DNA from: Tolypothrix tenuis PCC 7101 | Lineage (GTDB): Bacteria; Cyanobacteriota; Cyanobacteriia; Cyanobacteriales; Nostocaceae | Assembly (NCBI RefSeq): GCF_002368295.1 | Contig: NZ_AP018248.1 | Coordinates: 310,001 to 374,000 of the forward strand | Direction of reading: 5' to 3' | Length of the DNA stretch: 64,000 nt | Shown here: piece by piece, positions 51,379 to 60,296 of the stretch | Layout: each line of letters starts with the position of its first letter | Numbering within the stretch: position 1 is the stretch's first letter | Translations under genes and position numbers: made by a program | The notes under the pieces: model-generated | Databases searched by the model: none | Told to the model about the DNA's origin: nothing | What the model saw: the letters and a program-made list of their open reading frames with translations, nothing else

Positions 51379-52047
51379 GAAGTCTCCAGATTTTCAGATT
51401 TTTGAGTAATAATTGCTGTCTACGTCTAGATTATGTCAATCTATTACCAAAATCATTCTAGTACTAGCTGAAACCACTAGGCGAGTGTTGTACAAAAACC
51501 CTCGCGCCCTCATCCCCTAGCCCCTTCTCCCTCAGGGAGAAGGGGAATTGAATCTCTTGCTCCCCTCTCCCTCAGGGAGAGGGGCTGGGGGTGAGGGCAA
51601 AACCTTGCAACCAAGCGGGTTTGGTGTTAACTTGACACGCATAGGCACTGCAGTGGTGTCAACTTAAGCTTAAAGCTATATACGGCGCGTGTTGTACAAA
51701 TACCCTCGCGCCCTCATCCCCTAACCCCTTCTCCCTCAGGGAGAAGGGGAATTGAATCTCTTGCTCCCCTCTCCCTGAGGGAGAGGGGCTGGGGGTGAGG
51801 GCAAAACCTTGCAACCAAGCGGGTTTCACGTTAACTTGACACGCATAGGCACTGCCTTGACCGCTACAATTTATTGATATATCCCAAACATTATTTGATT
51901 TGGTATAACTCTTTCTGCGATTTTAAAAGTTTGTGGTTGATTAACTTTTTTGGTTGCATAGTTTGTCCTAAGGGTACATACGCGATTAAGAGATAGATGC
52001 TAGTTTATGGTTGCACAAACTCCTCAATCCCAATCGCGATACAAGTT
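51379..52047. other. Spacer filled by a duplicated MITE-like element
   Basis: After ~100 bp of unremarkable sequence come two copies of a G/C-skewed repeat element with 204-bp period (next entry). The last 200 bp form an ordinary promoter-like AT-rich region before the histidine phosphatase. Confidence 0.7.
51481..51842. mobile_element. MITE-like element B, tandem pair
   Basis: Copy 2 (51656-51842, 187 bp) has inverted ends GTGTCAACTTAA and TTAACTTGACAC (one mismatch) around CCCTTCTCCCTCAGGGAGAA and CTCTCCCTGAGGGAGAGG hairpins. Copy 1 (51481-51638) lacks its left end. The offset between copies is 204 bp. Other copies sit at 60757-60992 and 63072-63479. No ORF, so a non-autonomous element. 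Confidence 0.75.
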
Positions 52048-52686
52048 ATGACACTCAATTTATATTTACTGCGACATGGAGAAACTACTTTTAGTCAGAG
52101 TGGTAATTTCTGCGGTGAGACTGATGCGGAGTTGACTGCAGAAGGAATACAAATGGCGGAGAGTTTCGCTGATGTTTATCAAAAATTGCAGTGGGAAGCA
52201 GTTTATGCTAGCCCGATGAAGCGCACCATTGCAACTGCCAAGCCATTTTGTGATGCTACTGGTATAGATATGCAGTTGCGTGAGGGACTGAGAGAAGGTA
52301 GTTACGGCAAATGGGAAACTAAGAGTAAATCTTTTGCTCAAGAGAAGTATGCAGAGAACTATGTCAAATGGATGACAGAACCCGCTTGGAATGCGCCCAT
52401 AGGTGGAGAAACGGCGGTAGATATTGCTAACCGTGCTATGCCTGTAATTGCGGAGATTCAGGAAAAACATCCCGAAGGTAATGTTTTAGTAGTTTCCCAT
52501 AAAGCCACAATTCGGATTCTACTTTGCAGTTTACTGGGAATTGATTTAGGACGCTATCGCTACCGGGTAAATATTTTGGTTGCGTCGGTAAGCATGGTGA
52601 AATTTGATGTTAATGGGCCTTTGTTAGAAATATTAGGCGATCGCCATCATATACCCGATCATCTCCGCTCTCGTGCAGGAACATAA
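52048..52686 (+). CDS. Histidine phosphatase family protein
   Basis: 212 residues from ATG 52048; the frame extends further upstream without a ribosome-binding site. The phosphohistidine motif LLRHGETTF (H10) is intact, with VYASPMKRTIATAKP, the acid/base glutamate in LREGLREGSYGKWE and a second catalytic histidine in NVLVVSHKATIRILL. It is a phosphoglycerate-mutase-like phosphatase; the substrate cannot be told from sequence. Single gene. Confidence 0.92.
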   Translation: MTLNLYLLRHGETTFSQSGNFCGETDAELTAEGIQMAESFADVYQKLQWEAVYASPMKRTIATAKPFCDATGIDMQLREGLREGSYGKWETKSKSFAQEKYAENYVKWMTEPAWNAPIGGETAVDIANRAMPVIAEIQEKHPEGNVLVVSHKATIRILLCSLLGIDLGRYRYRVNILVASVSMVKFDVNGPLLEILGDRHHIPDHLRSRAGT

Positions 52687-52816
52687 GGAACTTCTAACTC
52701 AAAAAATATTCACAGATGTAGGGTGTGTTACGGCGATGAGAGAATTTTAAACATAGCGACAATAAAATATCGCCGTAACGCACCATTGATGCTGTTCAAT
52801 TACGAATTACGAATTC

Positions 52817-53368
52817 TCATTTATTAATAATTCTTTCCACTAAGATAGAAACATCTGGAAATGCTAGCGGTTGAATTATGCCAGCAGTTAGTGTCAATTT
52901 TGTAGCATATTCTCCATCTAGAGGTTCTCTGAATACTATTAAATGTAGCTTTTTGAGATTGACAACCCAATACTCAATAATTCCAACTTCTGCGTAAATT
53001 TGGCTTTTAGTTTCTAAATCTTTTTCTAAACTGGATTTAGCATATTCAATCACCCAAAATATATTTTCTGGGTAAGGATGATGCTCTCGATATTCCCGTC
53101 CTAAACGTTGCACAATGGCAATATCGGGTTCTGGTTCGGAGTTGTTAGGTAGAGTCATGGGTTTGGCTTCACGAATTGTAGCGCGCTCTCCCAATAAATT
53201 TGCTAAATACTCAGCAGCTTCATCACTACAATAAGCGTGAGGTTCCCCTTCCGGTGACATTTCTACTATTTCTCCCTTGAGTAATTCCACCCGGCGATCG
53301 CTTAAAATGCCAGCGTCAATCATGCGGTGATATTCGTCAATTGTCCACTTGGCAGTAATAACGCTCAT
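52817..53368 (-). CDS. Uma2 family endonuclease-fold protein
   Basis: 183 residues. MSVITAKWTIDEYHRMIDAG, DRRVELLKGEIVEMSPEGEP (conserved E-G-E), PEPDIAIVQRLGREY, and the core VIEYAKSSLEKDLETKSQIY with E and K of the PD-(D/E)XK site. Typical compact Uma2 length, unlike the longer relative at 36.7 kb. Role unknown. Confidence 0.9.
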   Translation of the reverse strand: MSVITAKWTIDEYHRMIDAGILSDRRVELLKGEIVEMSPEGEPHAYCSDEAAEYLANLLGERATIREAKPMTLPNNSEPEPDIAIVQRLGREYREHHPYPENIFWVIEYAKSSLEKDLETKSQIYAEVGIIEYWVVNLKKLHLIVFREPLDGEYATKLTLTAGIIQPLAFPDVSILVERIINK

Positions 53369-53774
53369 GGCGATTGCTTCCTCCCAATTATTCTATCTAT
53401 TTTGTCATATTCTTATACCAATTTAAATAATGGTTGCAACCAATAAATTCCATGTAAGGGCACGGCACCATTAAGATAATTGCATCTACCAAAATATTAT
53501 CAATGCCGTGCCCTTGCCATCTGTTGTATTCTTTTTTAAATATCTGATTGTACAGTACATTAATTTGTTGCAGGTGCGTTGCGCTCCGCGACAACACACC
53601 CTACATTTAAATTATTATTCAATTACGAATGACAAATGACGAATTATTGTTGCAGGTGCGTTGCGCTCCGCGACAACACACCCTACATTTAAATTATCAT
53701 CCCATTACCCATTACCTATTACCCATTACCAATTCCCCATTACCCATTACCCATTCCCCATTCCCCATTCCCCA
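53369..53774. repeat. Repeat-filled spacer
   Basis: It contains a MITE-like element A copy (53415-53541); two direct copies of a 49-bp repeat (53565-53613 and 53647-53696, 82 bp apart; TTGTTGCAGGTGCGTTGCGC core); and an STRR run of CCCATTA heptamers (about 53700-53775) that reaches the stop codon of the CHAT gene. No gene. Confidence 0.8.
53415..53541. mobile_element. MITE-like element A
   Basis: Left end ATACCAATTTAAATAATGG and right end TTGTATTCTTTTTTAAAT, with internal arms AAGGGCACGGCA and TGCCGTGCCCTT that pair. The same family interrupts the CRISPR-distal repeats at 60.3 kb. Confidence 0.7.
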
Positions 53775-56477
53775 TTATTGCCAATTCCCCACTAATACAA
53801 AAGGTGCCCAAAAATAGGGATGCTTAAAGCGAGGATTTAATTCTCCTGAAAGTAGATATAATTGAGCATTACGCAAGGCTTCAGCTTTTTTTTGATGGTG
53901 AGCTATCTCTTTATAAAATTGAATCATTAAAGCTGCTGTCGCTTCATCATTTACACTCCACAGGGTTGCTAATGTACTGCGTGCGCCTGATTGTACTGCT
54001 ATTCCAGCTATTCCTAAGGCGGCGCGGTTATCGCCAGCCGCAGTTTCACAAGCGCTGAGAATCAGTAAATCAATTACTCCTTGTTTGCTAGTTTCGTGAG
54101 ACTTCAATACAGAACTGAAATCTCTGACATTGAGTCTGGTATTCCAAGTCAAAATGAAGGTATCTTCAACTTTGGAACTAAATTTACCATGAGTTGCTAG
54201 ATGTAAAATGCCGCCAGAAAAAGATTTAATTGCTTGTTCAATTGTTTGCGGCGTAAAATTTTTATCGAGAAAGTTTCCTGAGGTGGAAAATATAGTTTTG
54301 ATTTGCTCTAATTCATATTTTACGCCAGGTAATGCGGGGAATTCGTCACGCGCTTCACTCAATCCGCCAACTAATGCTTGTAATTGTTTTTTGGCTAAAG
54401 GTTGGGGTGGTAATAGTTCTAAACCTGGGGTAATGGCAATGTTATATTGTTTCTGAATTAAATATTGCTTTTTCTGTCTATCGTAAAGTGCAGAGATGGG
54501 AATATTTTGCAAGGTTCCATCTAAGACAAATACGAGATTTTTAACACCACTATTTTGTAAGTCTGTTTCGATAGGTCTAATCAACCAATCATATACTTGT
54601 TGTGATGTACGAATAAATTCATGGGCGCTGACAGCAAAGATTTTTTTATGTAGTTCTTTAACTGTGGTTTCAAATTGATTTTTGGGGATGACAACGGTAT
54701 GCAATTTTAGAGATTTGTTTTTTTGCTGATTAGGTAGGGAAACGATAGTGGCGACGCGATCGCTTAAAATTACTGGGTAGATGACGGCGGTTTGTCGTTG
54801 CTGATCAATGTCATCAATTTGTACGGGTTTGCTGTCTAAACAAGCTTGGCGGAAAAAGTTATCTAGTTCGGCTAACTGTAAGGATTCGATGACTTTTCTG
54901 GCTTTATCGAGGTTATCGGCGCTGGGTTCCCCGGTTTTGGGCAAGAGCAAACTCACATACTCGCGGTAAACTGGTTCTACTTCATCGCGAAAGGAAAATT
55001 GCGCGTCACGGTTGACGCTAACTAAATCGCGCCGGATAGATTTTAAGTTCTTTACAGCTTGATCGTAAGCGGCTATTGCTCCTAGTTGATTATTTTTAGG
55101 GTTACCAGTAGCGCTGAGAATCCTTCCTAATTGCCATTGCCAACGATAAGCAATATCTCTAGCTTGTATACCTAAAGCCAATTTTAGCGCTTGTTGGGTG
55201 AGGATTTGCGCTTGGTTCCATTGCTGGGTGCGTTCGTACAAACTACCCAAAGTACCCAAAGCGTAGGATTGCGATCGCACATCTGCTAAATTTTGGGCTT
55301 GCTGATAACCTGTAGCGACAATTTTGGCGGCGGTACAGAGGGAAGCCGCAGCGGTACAATTATCCTGGCTAGTAATGTCACTCTTGGGTAACAATCCGGT
55401 TTTGGCTAGTTTTAGCAGCGTTTGAGCAAAATTAATCCGCGCAAATACACTGCTACGACTGGGGGGTAAAGTCTCCAGCTTTGCAGGTAAGGTATTTACT
55501 AAAGCGAGAATTTGCGGTTGAATTTCTGGTGTGGCTGAAGATTGCGTTAACAGATTTAATTGATTTAACTGTGCTTGTAACTGAGTTGTTTGCTGCGGGG
55601 AAAGACTCGCAGCGCGTTGATAAAACTCTATAGCTTCTTGAGTGTTTTGCTGTACTTGCGCTGTATTCCCCAAACTCAGGAGAATTTCTGCAAGCTTTTC
55701 TGATTCGGGGATTGGCTGTACTGGCGTAGTAGTTTGCGGATTACAAAGATTTTCGGAGTGCGATCGCTTGGCTTGCATCTCACAACTTTGTGCTAATATC
55801 TGGCGAGATTGAGTCACATCCCCCACTACCCGCAGGGTATTACCCAGACTCAGCAAGCCTGTTACCTTTAACAAAGAATCTGGTTGTTGATCTAAATTCC
55901 GCTTAATTTCTTCTAAAGTAATTGTAGCGCGACGGTAAAACCCTAATGTTTGCAATGCTTCGGCTTGATTAATCTGACTCCCGATTTTTCCTACCTGATC
56001 GCCAATTTTATTGTAAGTAGCGGTTGCTGCTTGCCAACTAGTCAAAGCTTTTTCAGTTTCTCCTTTGGCTAATTGTAATTGCCCTTGAGTATTCAACGCC
56101 TGAGCTAGGATAGATAAATAATCTTTACTATCACTTTTATTTTGTAATAGTTGCCAACTCTCAGCACTAGATTTTTCCGCATCAGTTAAATTTCCCAACT
56201 GTTGATAAGTTAAAGAAAGATAATTTAATACCAGCGCTTGATTAAGTTTCTCACCCTTCCCTTGAAAAGCTGCATAAGCCTGTTGAAAAATCTCCAATGC
56301 TGGGGAATATTGCTCTTGTTGATATAAACTTAAACCTTTCTCTAATAACGATTGAGTATTTGGAGTTGGATTACTAGATACTTGGGAATTAATAATTGCC
56401 GCTATTGATGTAACTTGGGAAAATACATGAGGATATTTGCCCAGAGATAAAGCAGTTAATAATAAAAATATAAACAT
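53775..56477 (-). CDS. CHAT-domain protein with TPR repeats, downstream of TpsB
   Basis: 900 residues. A short N-terminal hydrophobic segment (MFIFLLLTALSLG) suggests export or membrane anchoring. Residues ~40-480 are TPR-like helical repeats (LLEKGLSLYQQEQYSPALEI, AIEFYQRAASLSPQ). The C-terminal CHAT (caspase-like) domain contains HLATHGKF (catalytic H763) and LILSACETAAGD (nucleophile C810), both present, ending PFVLVGNWQ. It could be a secreted or periplasmic peptidase with TPR-mediated partner binding. It starts 9 bp after the TpsB stop, implying one operon and perhaps dependence on that transporter (inference). Confidence 0.92.
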   Translation of the reverse strand: MFIFLLLTALSLGKYPHVFSQVTSIAAIINSQVSSNPTPNTQSLLEKGLSLYQQEQYSPALEIFQQAYAAFQGKGEKLNQALVLNYLSLTYQQLGNLTDAEKSSAESWQLLQNKSDSKDYLSILAQALNTQGQLQLAKGETEKALTSWQAATATYNKIGDQVGKIGSQINQAEALQTLGFYRRATITLEEIKRNLDQQPDSLLKVTGLLSLGNTLRVVGDVTQSRQILAQSCEMQAKRSHSENLCNPQTTTPVQPIPESEKLAEILLSLGNTAQVQQNTQEAIEFYQRAASLSPQQTTQLQAQLNQLNLLTQSSATPEIQPQILALVNTLPAKLETLPPSRSSVFARINFAQTLLKLAKTGLLPKSDITSQDNCTAAASLCTAAKIVATGYQQAQNLADVRSQSYALGTLGSLYERTQQWNQAQILTQQALKLALGIQARDIAYRWQWQLGRILSATGNPKNNQLGAIAAYDQAVKNLKSIRRDLVSVNRDAQFSFRDEVEPVYREYVSLLLPKTGEPSADNLDKARKVIESLQLAELDNFFRQACLDSKPVQIDDIDQQRQTAVIYPVILSDRVATIVSLPNQQKNKSLKLHTVVIPKNQFETTVKELHKKIFAVSAHEFIRTSQQVYDWLIRPIETDLQNSGVKNLVFVLDGTLQNIPISALYDRQKKQYLIQKQYNIAITPGLELLPPQPLAKKQLQALVGGLSEARDEFPALPGVKYELEQIKTIFSTSGNFLDKNFTPQTIEQAIKSFSGGILHLATHGKFSSKVEDTFILTWNTRLNVRDFSSVLKSHETSKQGVIDLLILSACETAAGDNRAALGIAGIAVQSGARSTLATLWSVNDEATAALMIQFYKEIAHHQKKAEALRNAQLYLLSGELNPRFKHPYFWAPFVLVGNWQ

Positions 56478-56486
56478 AATCAGGCT

Positions 56487-58343
56487 CTAAAATGGTTGTG
56501 TATAAATGATAGAAAAATAAAGACCGTTTTCTTGCCAAGTATTTTTATTAGCAATATTAATCCCCAAAGGAATCCCCCAATCTAAACGCGCGGTTAAATT
56601 ACTTTGTTGCCACAATAACCCGATACCAGTTGATGCGATAGTATCAGGATTAAGAGTCGTTCTCCCAGGTTGGTAAATATTCCAAGCTGTCCCAAAATCT
56701 AAAAATGGCGTAACTTGTAATAACCCGTTTACCTGTGGAACTCTCAACACCGGATAGCGTAATTCCGCAGTTGCCACAAAGCCATTATCAGCTAATATTT
56801 GGTCTTGACGATAACCGCGCACAGTCGCAACTCCTCCCAAACCAATTTGTTCGGAAGCTAACAATGGCCTATCAGCCAATTGCAAATCAGCACGGATTAA
56901 AAATAGCGTTTCTGGTGCTAACAAACGTACCCATTGCGCCTGTCCCCGCCAGGTAAAAAATCGCCCATCTGGGGGGTCTGCATTAATTGTCGTACCTAAA
57001 GCATCAATCCCCAAACTAAATTGAGAACGCGCCGCTAATACTTGTTCACTACTGCGCTGAGTCCAATCTTGAAATAATCTTAAGATAGTCACTTTTGTCT
57101 GACCATTGGTATCAGCACCCGACGAAGGAAAAGGTAGCCTTTCGCCTAATTGCGATGCTAAAAAGCCCACATCACTTTCTCGATGAGTTGCACTAATTCC
57201 TACTGCAAATTCTGTAGTGGGAGTTTGGATTAGTGGTTGACGGAAACTGACACCATACTCTTGAGAAGTTCCCTCAATATCTAAGAAATCAAAGGGTTGT
57301 TCAATGACATTACTAGATGCATAGCTATAATTAAACTGCAAAGTGCCATTGCGGGGATTAATCGGCAATTTATAACTGACATCTACACTATTACTTCCAT
57401 CAGTATTCGCATATCCAATACTTAACCCATCACCCAATCCCAAAAGATTTGCTTGATTCAATTGAATTTGGCGCTGAAAACTCCCAATACCAGGAGTGCG
57501 GTTATTATCTAAACTAACTTGTGCGCTAAATGTTTTTGCTTCCGCCACTTTTACCGCTAACACCGAAGCACCAGGATTCACCCCATTCCCCAGTTCCGCA
57601 GAGACATTTTTAATTAGTGGATCTAACTGTAATAATTGCAAAGCTTGCAGCAACTTCTTTAAATTCAAAGGCTTATTTGTTGCTAAAGCTAAACGACTTC
57701 TCACATAATGAGGATTAAGCCGTTTTGTCCCCTGAACATCAATACTTTCTAAACTACCTTCCACAACTTGAATTTTGACTACCCCACCCGTAGCTTTAAA
57801 AGTTTGGTCGGCGGGGATATACGCACCGGAGTTAACATAACAAGGTAAATCGGTATTTTTATATTCAGCTTGACAGCCTTTAGTATAGAGTTGCGTAACT
57901 TTATCAGCTACCTCTAATAGTTGAGCAAAAGTCAGAGGTTTATTAACAAACTCTTGAGTAACTGCGCTGAATTCTGGCTGACTAAATACAGTACTCCCAA
58001 CAACATCAAACCCCGTTACTTGAATTGTCCCCGCTAAATCTTGAGGAATTTTCTGCGGCGGAGTTATATTAGGAGATGGAGACTGCAACAACTCTTCAAA
58101 ATTCGGTAACTCTGGTAACTTTGGCGTTGTCGGCTCAGGTTTTTCTAATTGACGGTCAATATCTTGTATTGGTGGTTCCGTAGAAGTTTGCGCTAATGCT
58201 TGAGAAGTAAATAACCCGATAATTAAACAGCTAAATATCAGCCAAACCCTACCCACTCTCCCAACTTTCTTTCTCTGCGAACTCTGCGTTCTCCGTGGTT
58301 CGTTAATTTTTAAATCTCTTCTAATATTAGATAATCCATACAT
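56487..58343 (-). CDS. TpsB-type outer membrane transporter (ShlB/FhaC/HecB family)
   Basis: 618 residues as drawn. GTG at residue 30 would give MGRVWLIFSCLIIGLFTSQA, a better signal peptide; the preceding residues NEPRRTQSSQRKK look like a dispersed repeat read as protein. After the signal and a proline-rich linker (about 55-100) come the POTRA domains (IQVTGFDVVGSTVFSQPEF; VKIQVVEGSLESIDVQGTKR). A 16-strand barrel follows (GLSIGYANTDGSNSVDVSYK, GLGGVATVRGYRQDQ as the VRGY/F motif) ending in phenylalanine (YTQPF). It exports or inserts partner proteins in two-partner secretion. No filamentous TpsA gene is in the window; the adjacent partner is the CHAT protein. Confidence 0.92.
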   Translation of the reverse strand: MYGLSNIRRDLKINEPRRTQSSQRKKVGRVGRVWLIFSCLIIGLFTSQALAQTSTEPPIQDIDRQLEKPEPTTPKLPELPNFEELLQSPSPNITPPQKIPQDLAGTIQVTGFDVVGSTVFSQPEFSAVTQEFVNKPLTFAQLLEVADKVTQLYTKGCQAEYKNTDLPCYVNSGAYIPADQTFKATGGVVKIQVVEGSLESIDVQGTKRLNPHYVRSRLALATNKPLNLKKLLQALQLLQLDPLIKNVSAELGNGVNPGASVLAVKVAEAKTFSAQVSLDNNRTPGIGSFQRQIQLNQANLLGLGDGLSIGYANTDGSNSVDVSYKLPINPRNGTLQFNYSYASSNVIEQPFDFLDIEGTSQEYGVSFRQPLIQTPTTEFAVGISATHRESDVGFLASQLGERLPFPSSGADTNGQTKVTILRLFQDWTQRSSEQVLAARSQFSLGIDALGTTINADPPDGRFFTWRGQAQWVRLLAPETLFLIRADLQLADRPLLASEQIGLGGVATVRGYRQDQILADNGFVATAELRYPVLRVPQVNGLLQVTPFLDFGTAWNIYQPGRTTLNPDTIASTGIGLLWQQSNLTARLDWGIPLGINIANKNTWQENGLYFSIIYTQPF

Positions 58344-58940
58344 ATAAATATTTAGCTTTTTAACTTATTCTTTTGACTAATTAGATAAAACCAGAAATCA
58401 TTTCACGCTGGGAAAAAAGACTTAATTTGTGCTGGAATCGATTTGTTTTTAAGAGGATGCTTGAAAAATATAGATCCCCCTAAATCCCCCTTAAAAAGGG
58501 GGACTTGAAGAACTTTTAACCCTTCGCTAGTAACTAAATTACCTAGCCGTTCCCTAATCTTAAAAAGGGAGACTTGAAGAACTTTTCCCCCCTTTTTAAG
58601 GGGGGTAGGGGGGATCAATAAATCTCGAAAATCACAGCCAACCACTTTTTAAACAACCTTTAACAGCACATCTAGAAAAATGCAGACAGTACAGAGAAAA
58701 TCTCAGTACATCAAAGACTAGCACTACTTCGCTACTGACGCTAAATACCGCAATAATTATAGAAATAATTAATACACCCTGCTGTTTGAGCAAAGGTGAG
58801 ATTGTAGTATAACTGCAACTGGGCTATTATGTCGTGTGCGGCAGTTGACAAATATCTTTACATAGTCAATTACTGAGTATAATTGCGTAGTTTACCCGCG
58901 CCTATACATACCAGACAAAGTCAATAATTAGCATTATTGG
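58344..58940. other. Spacer with palindromic element
   Basis: A 145-bp palindromic element occupies 58473-58617. The remainder, up to the 63-bp repeat array, shows no gene or clear signal. Confidence 0.6.
58473..58617. mobile_element. Palindromic GATCCCCC element
   Basis: Begins GATCCCCCTAAATCCCCC and ends CCCCCCTTTTTAAGG then GGGGTAGGGGGGATC, so the ends are long imperfect inverted repeats. An internal ACTTGAAGAACTTTT occurs twice. No ORF; probably a non-autonomous dispersed repeat. Confidence 0.7.
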
Positions 58941-59264
58941 GTGCGATTTCTACGGATATACTGCGTCTACATAGCTTGCGATCGCTCATCCATAGAGAAC
59001 ATTGGTTCCTTCATAACCAACCAGATCGGGTTGTCTATCAACGAGCGCTCATCCATAGAGAACATCGGTTCCTTCATAACCAACCTGATCGGGTTGTCTA
59101 TCAATGAGCGCTCATCCATAGAGAACATCGGTTCCTTCACAACCAACCAGATCGGGTTCTCTATCAATGAGATCTCCTTCACGCACAACCAGATCTCCTT
59201 CACGCACAACCAGATCTCCTTCACAACCAACGAGCCAATTTTTCGATTAACTAGCTCTCAATAA
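58941..59264 (+). CDS. Possible heptapeptide-repeat ORF (doubtful)
   Basis: 107 codons, largely a tandem repeat. The peptide has 7-residue periodicity (IGSFITN-QIGLSIN-ERSSIEN, later ISFTHNQ twice). A second open frame of 87 codons runs on the opposite strand through the same repeat, so openness alone is weak evidence. No ribosome-binding site is evident. It could be a small repeat protein or only a repeat. Confidence 0.25.
   Translation: MRFLRIYCVYIACDRSSIENIGSFITNQIGLSINERSSIENIGSFITNLIGLSINERSSIENIGSFTTNQIGFSINEISFTHNQISFTHNQISFTTNEPIFRLTSSQ
58984..59230. repeat. 63-bp tandem repeat built from 21-bp units
   Basis: Three 63-bp units start GCTCATCCATAGAGAACAT at 58984, 59047 and 59110, with few substitutions. 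A second series of 21-bp units (GATCTCCTTCACGCACAACC) starts at 59171, 59192 and 59213. As 63 = 3 x 21, the larger unit looks derived from diverged 21-mers. It ends ~350 bp before the CRISPR array. Confidence 0.95.
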
Positions 59265-59578
59265 TTGATGTTTTAGCCTTCCCTAATGCATTGCCTGTGC
59301 TGCTAAGATTGAATATCAGCCGCCCGCAACCATACTCTTTTCTTGCCAGAATGCGCGGATGGGTAGGTGTTAGAAAAGTAATCTCACCAAAAACCGTTAA
59401 AACTATTTGTATATAAGGCTTCCACCGCTTTATTGCTTCTTAATCACCCGCGCGCCTTACAGGGATTGACTTTCAGCCATTTTGGGTTTGCTGTTTCATT
59501 CTTGCTTATGTTATGATTGCACTGTCCGCGCAACCGAACCTTGAAAACTATATATACATTGGCTTTGGGGCTTCCGCA
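59265..59578 (+). promoter_or_regulatory. CRISPR leader region
   Basis: A 314-bp non-coding stretch directly before the first repeat. The end reads CCTTGAAAACTATATATACA then GGCTTTGGGGCTTCCGCA. It carries ATGCGCGGATGGGTAGGTG about 230 bp upstream of the array, a style I associate with leaders of Nostocales arrays. The repeat orientation (GAAAC 3' ends) and degeneration at the far end both place the leader here. Confidence 0.7.
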
Positions 59579-60261
59579 GTTTAAACTTCACTTAATCCCT
59601 ATTAGGGATTGAAACTCTCAAACTTCTTTAGATGGTGCTTTTAAAGAGTGTTTAAACTTCACTTAATCCCTATTAGGGATTGAAACGAGCTTGTCTAGCC
59701 TTTCATCCCAAATCCCTTCAGTTTAAACTTCACTTAATCCCTATTAGGGATTGAAACCTAGGACTAATGCGCCAGAAAACGCACCAGATGAGGTTTAAAC
59801 TTCACTTAATCCCTATTAGGGATTGAAACCCGCAACTATTGCTAAGTCACGAGTCTACTAAAAGTTTAAACTTCACTTAATCCCTATTAGGGATTGAAAC
59901 TTAATGTGCAATGCGGTAATTGCTCATCTGGTAGGTTTAAACTTCACTTAATCCCTATTAGGGATTGAAACATTAAGATAACGATTTCCTGCACAGAGCT
60001 ATTTTGTGTTTAAACTTCACTTAATCCCTATTAGGGATTGAAACAAGGAATTCAGACAGCAGGTATTGAGTTTGCTCAATGTTTAAACTTCACTTAATCC
60101 CTATTAGGGATTGAAACTAAGGGTTGCTCGTGTCCACTGTGGACACGAAGGGTTTAAACTTCACTTAATCCCTATTAGGGATTGAAACGCGCCGCTTTTA
60201 GTGCGTCGCACTGCGCCATCTAAAGTTTAAACTTCACTTAATCCCTATTAGGGATTGAAAC
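59579..60261 (+). CRISPR. CRISPR array, ten perfect 37-bp repeats
   Basis: Repeats start at 59579, 59650, 59721, 59793, 59864, 59935, 60008, 60081, 60152 and 60225. Each begins GTTTAAACTTCACTTAATCC and ends CTATTAGGGATTGAAAC, all identical. The nine spacers are 34-36 bp and all different; a tenth 35-bp spacer (60262-60296) leads to a degenerate repeat. CCCTATTAGGG gives a small internal stem. Repeat type is common in cyanobacterial type I-D/III systems, but the subtype cannot be set without cas genes, none of which is in the window. Confidence 0.98.
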
Positions 60262-60296
60262 AGCTAACACGCGATTCTCATTAACTGCTTTCTCAA

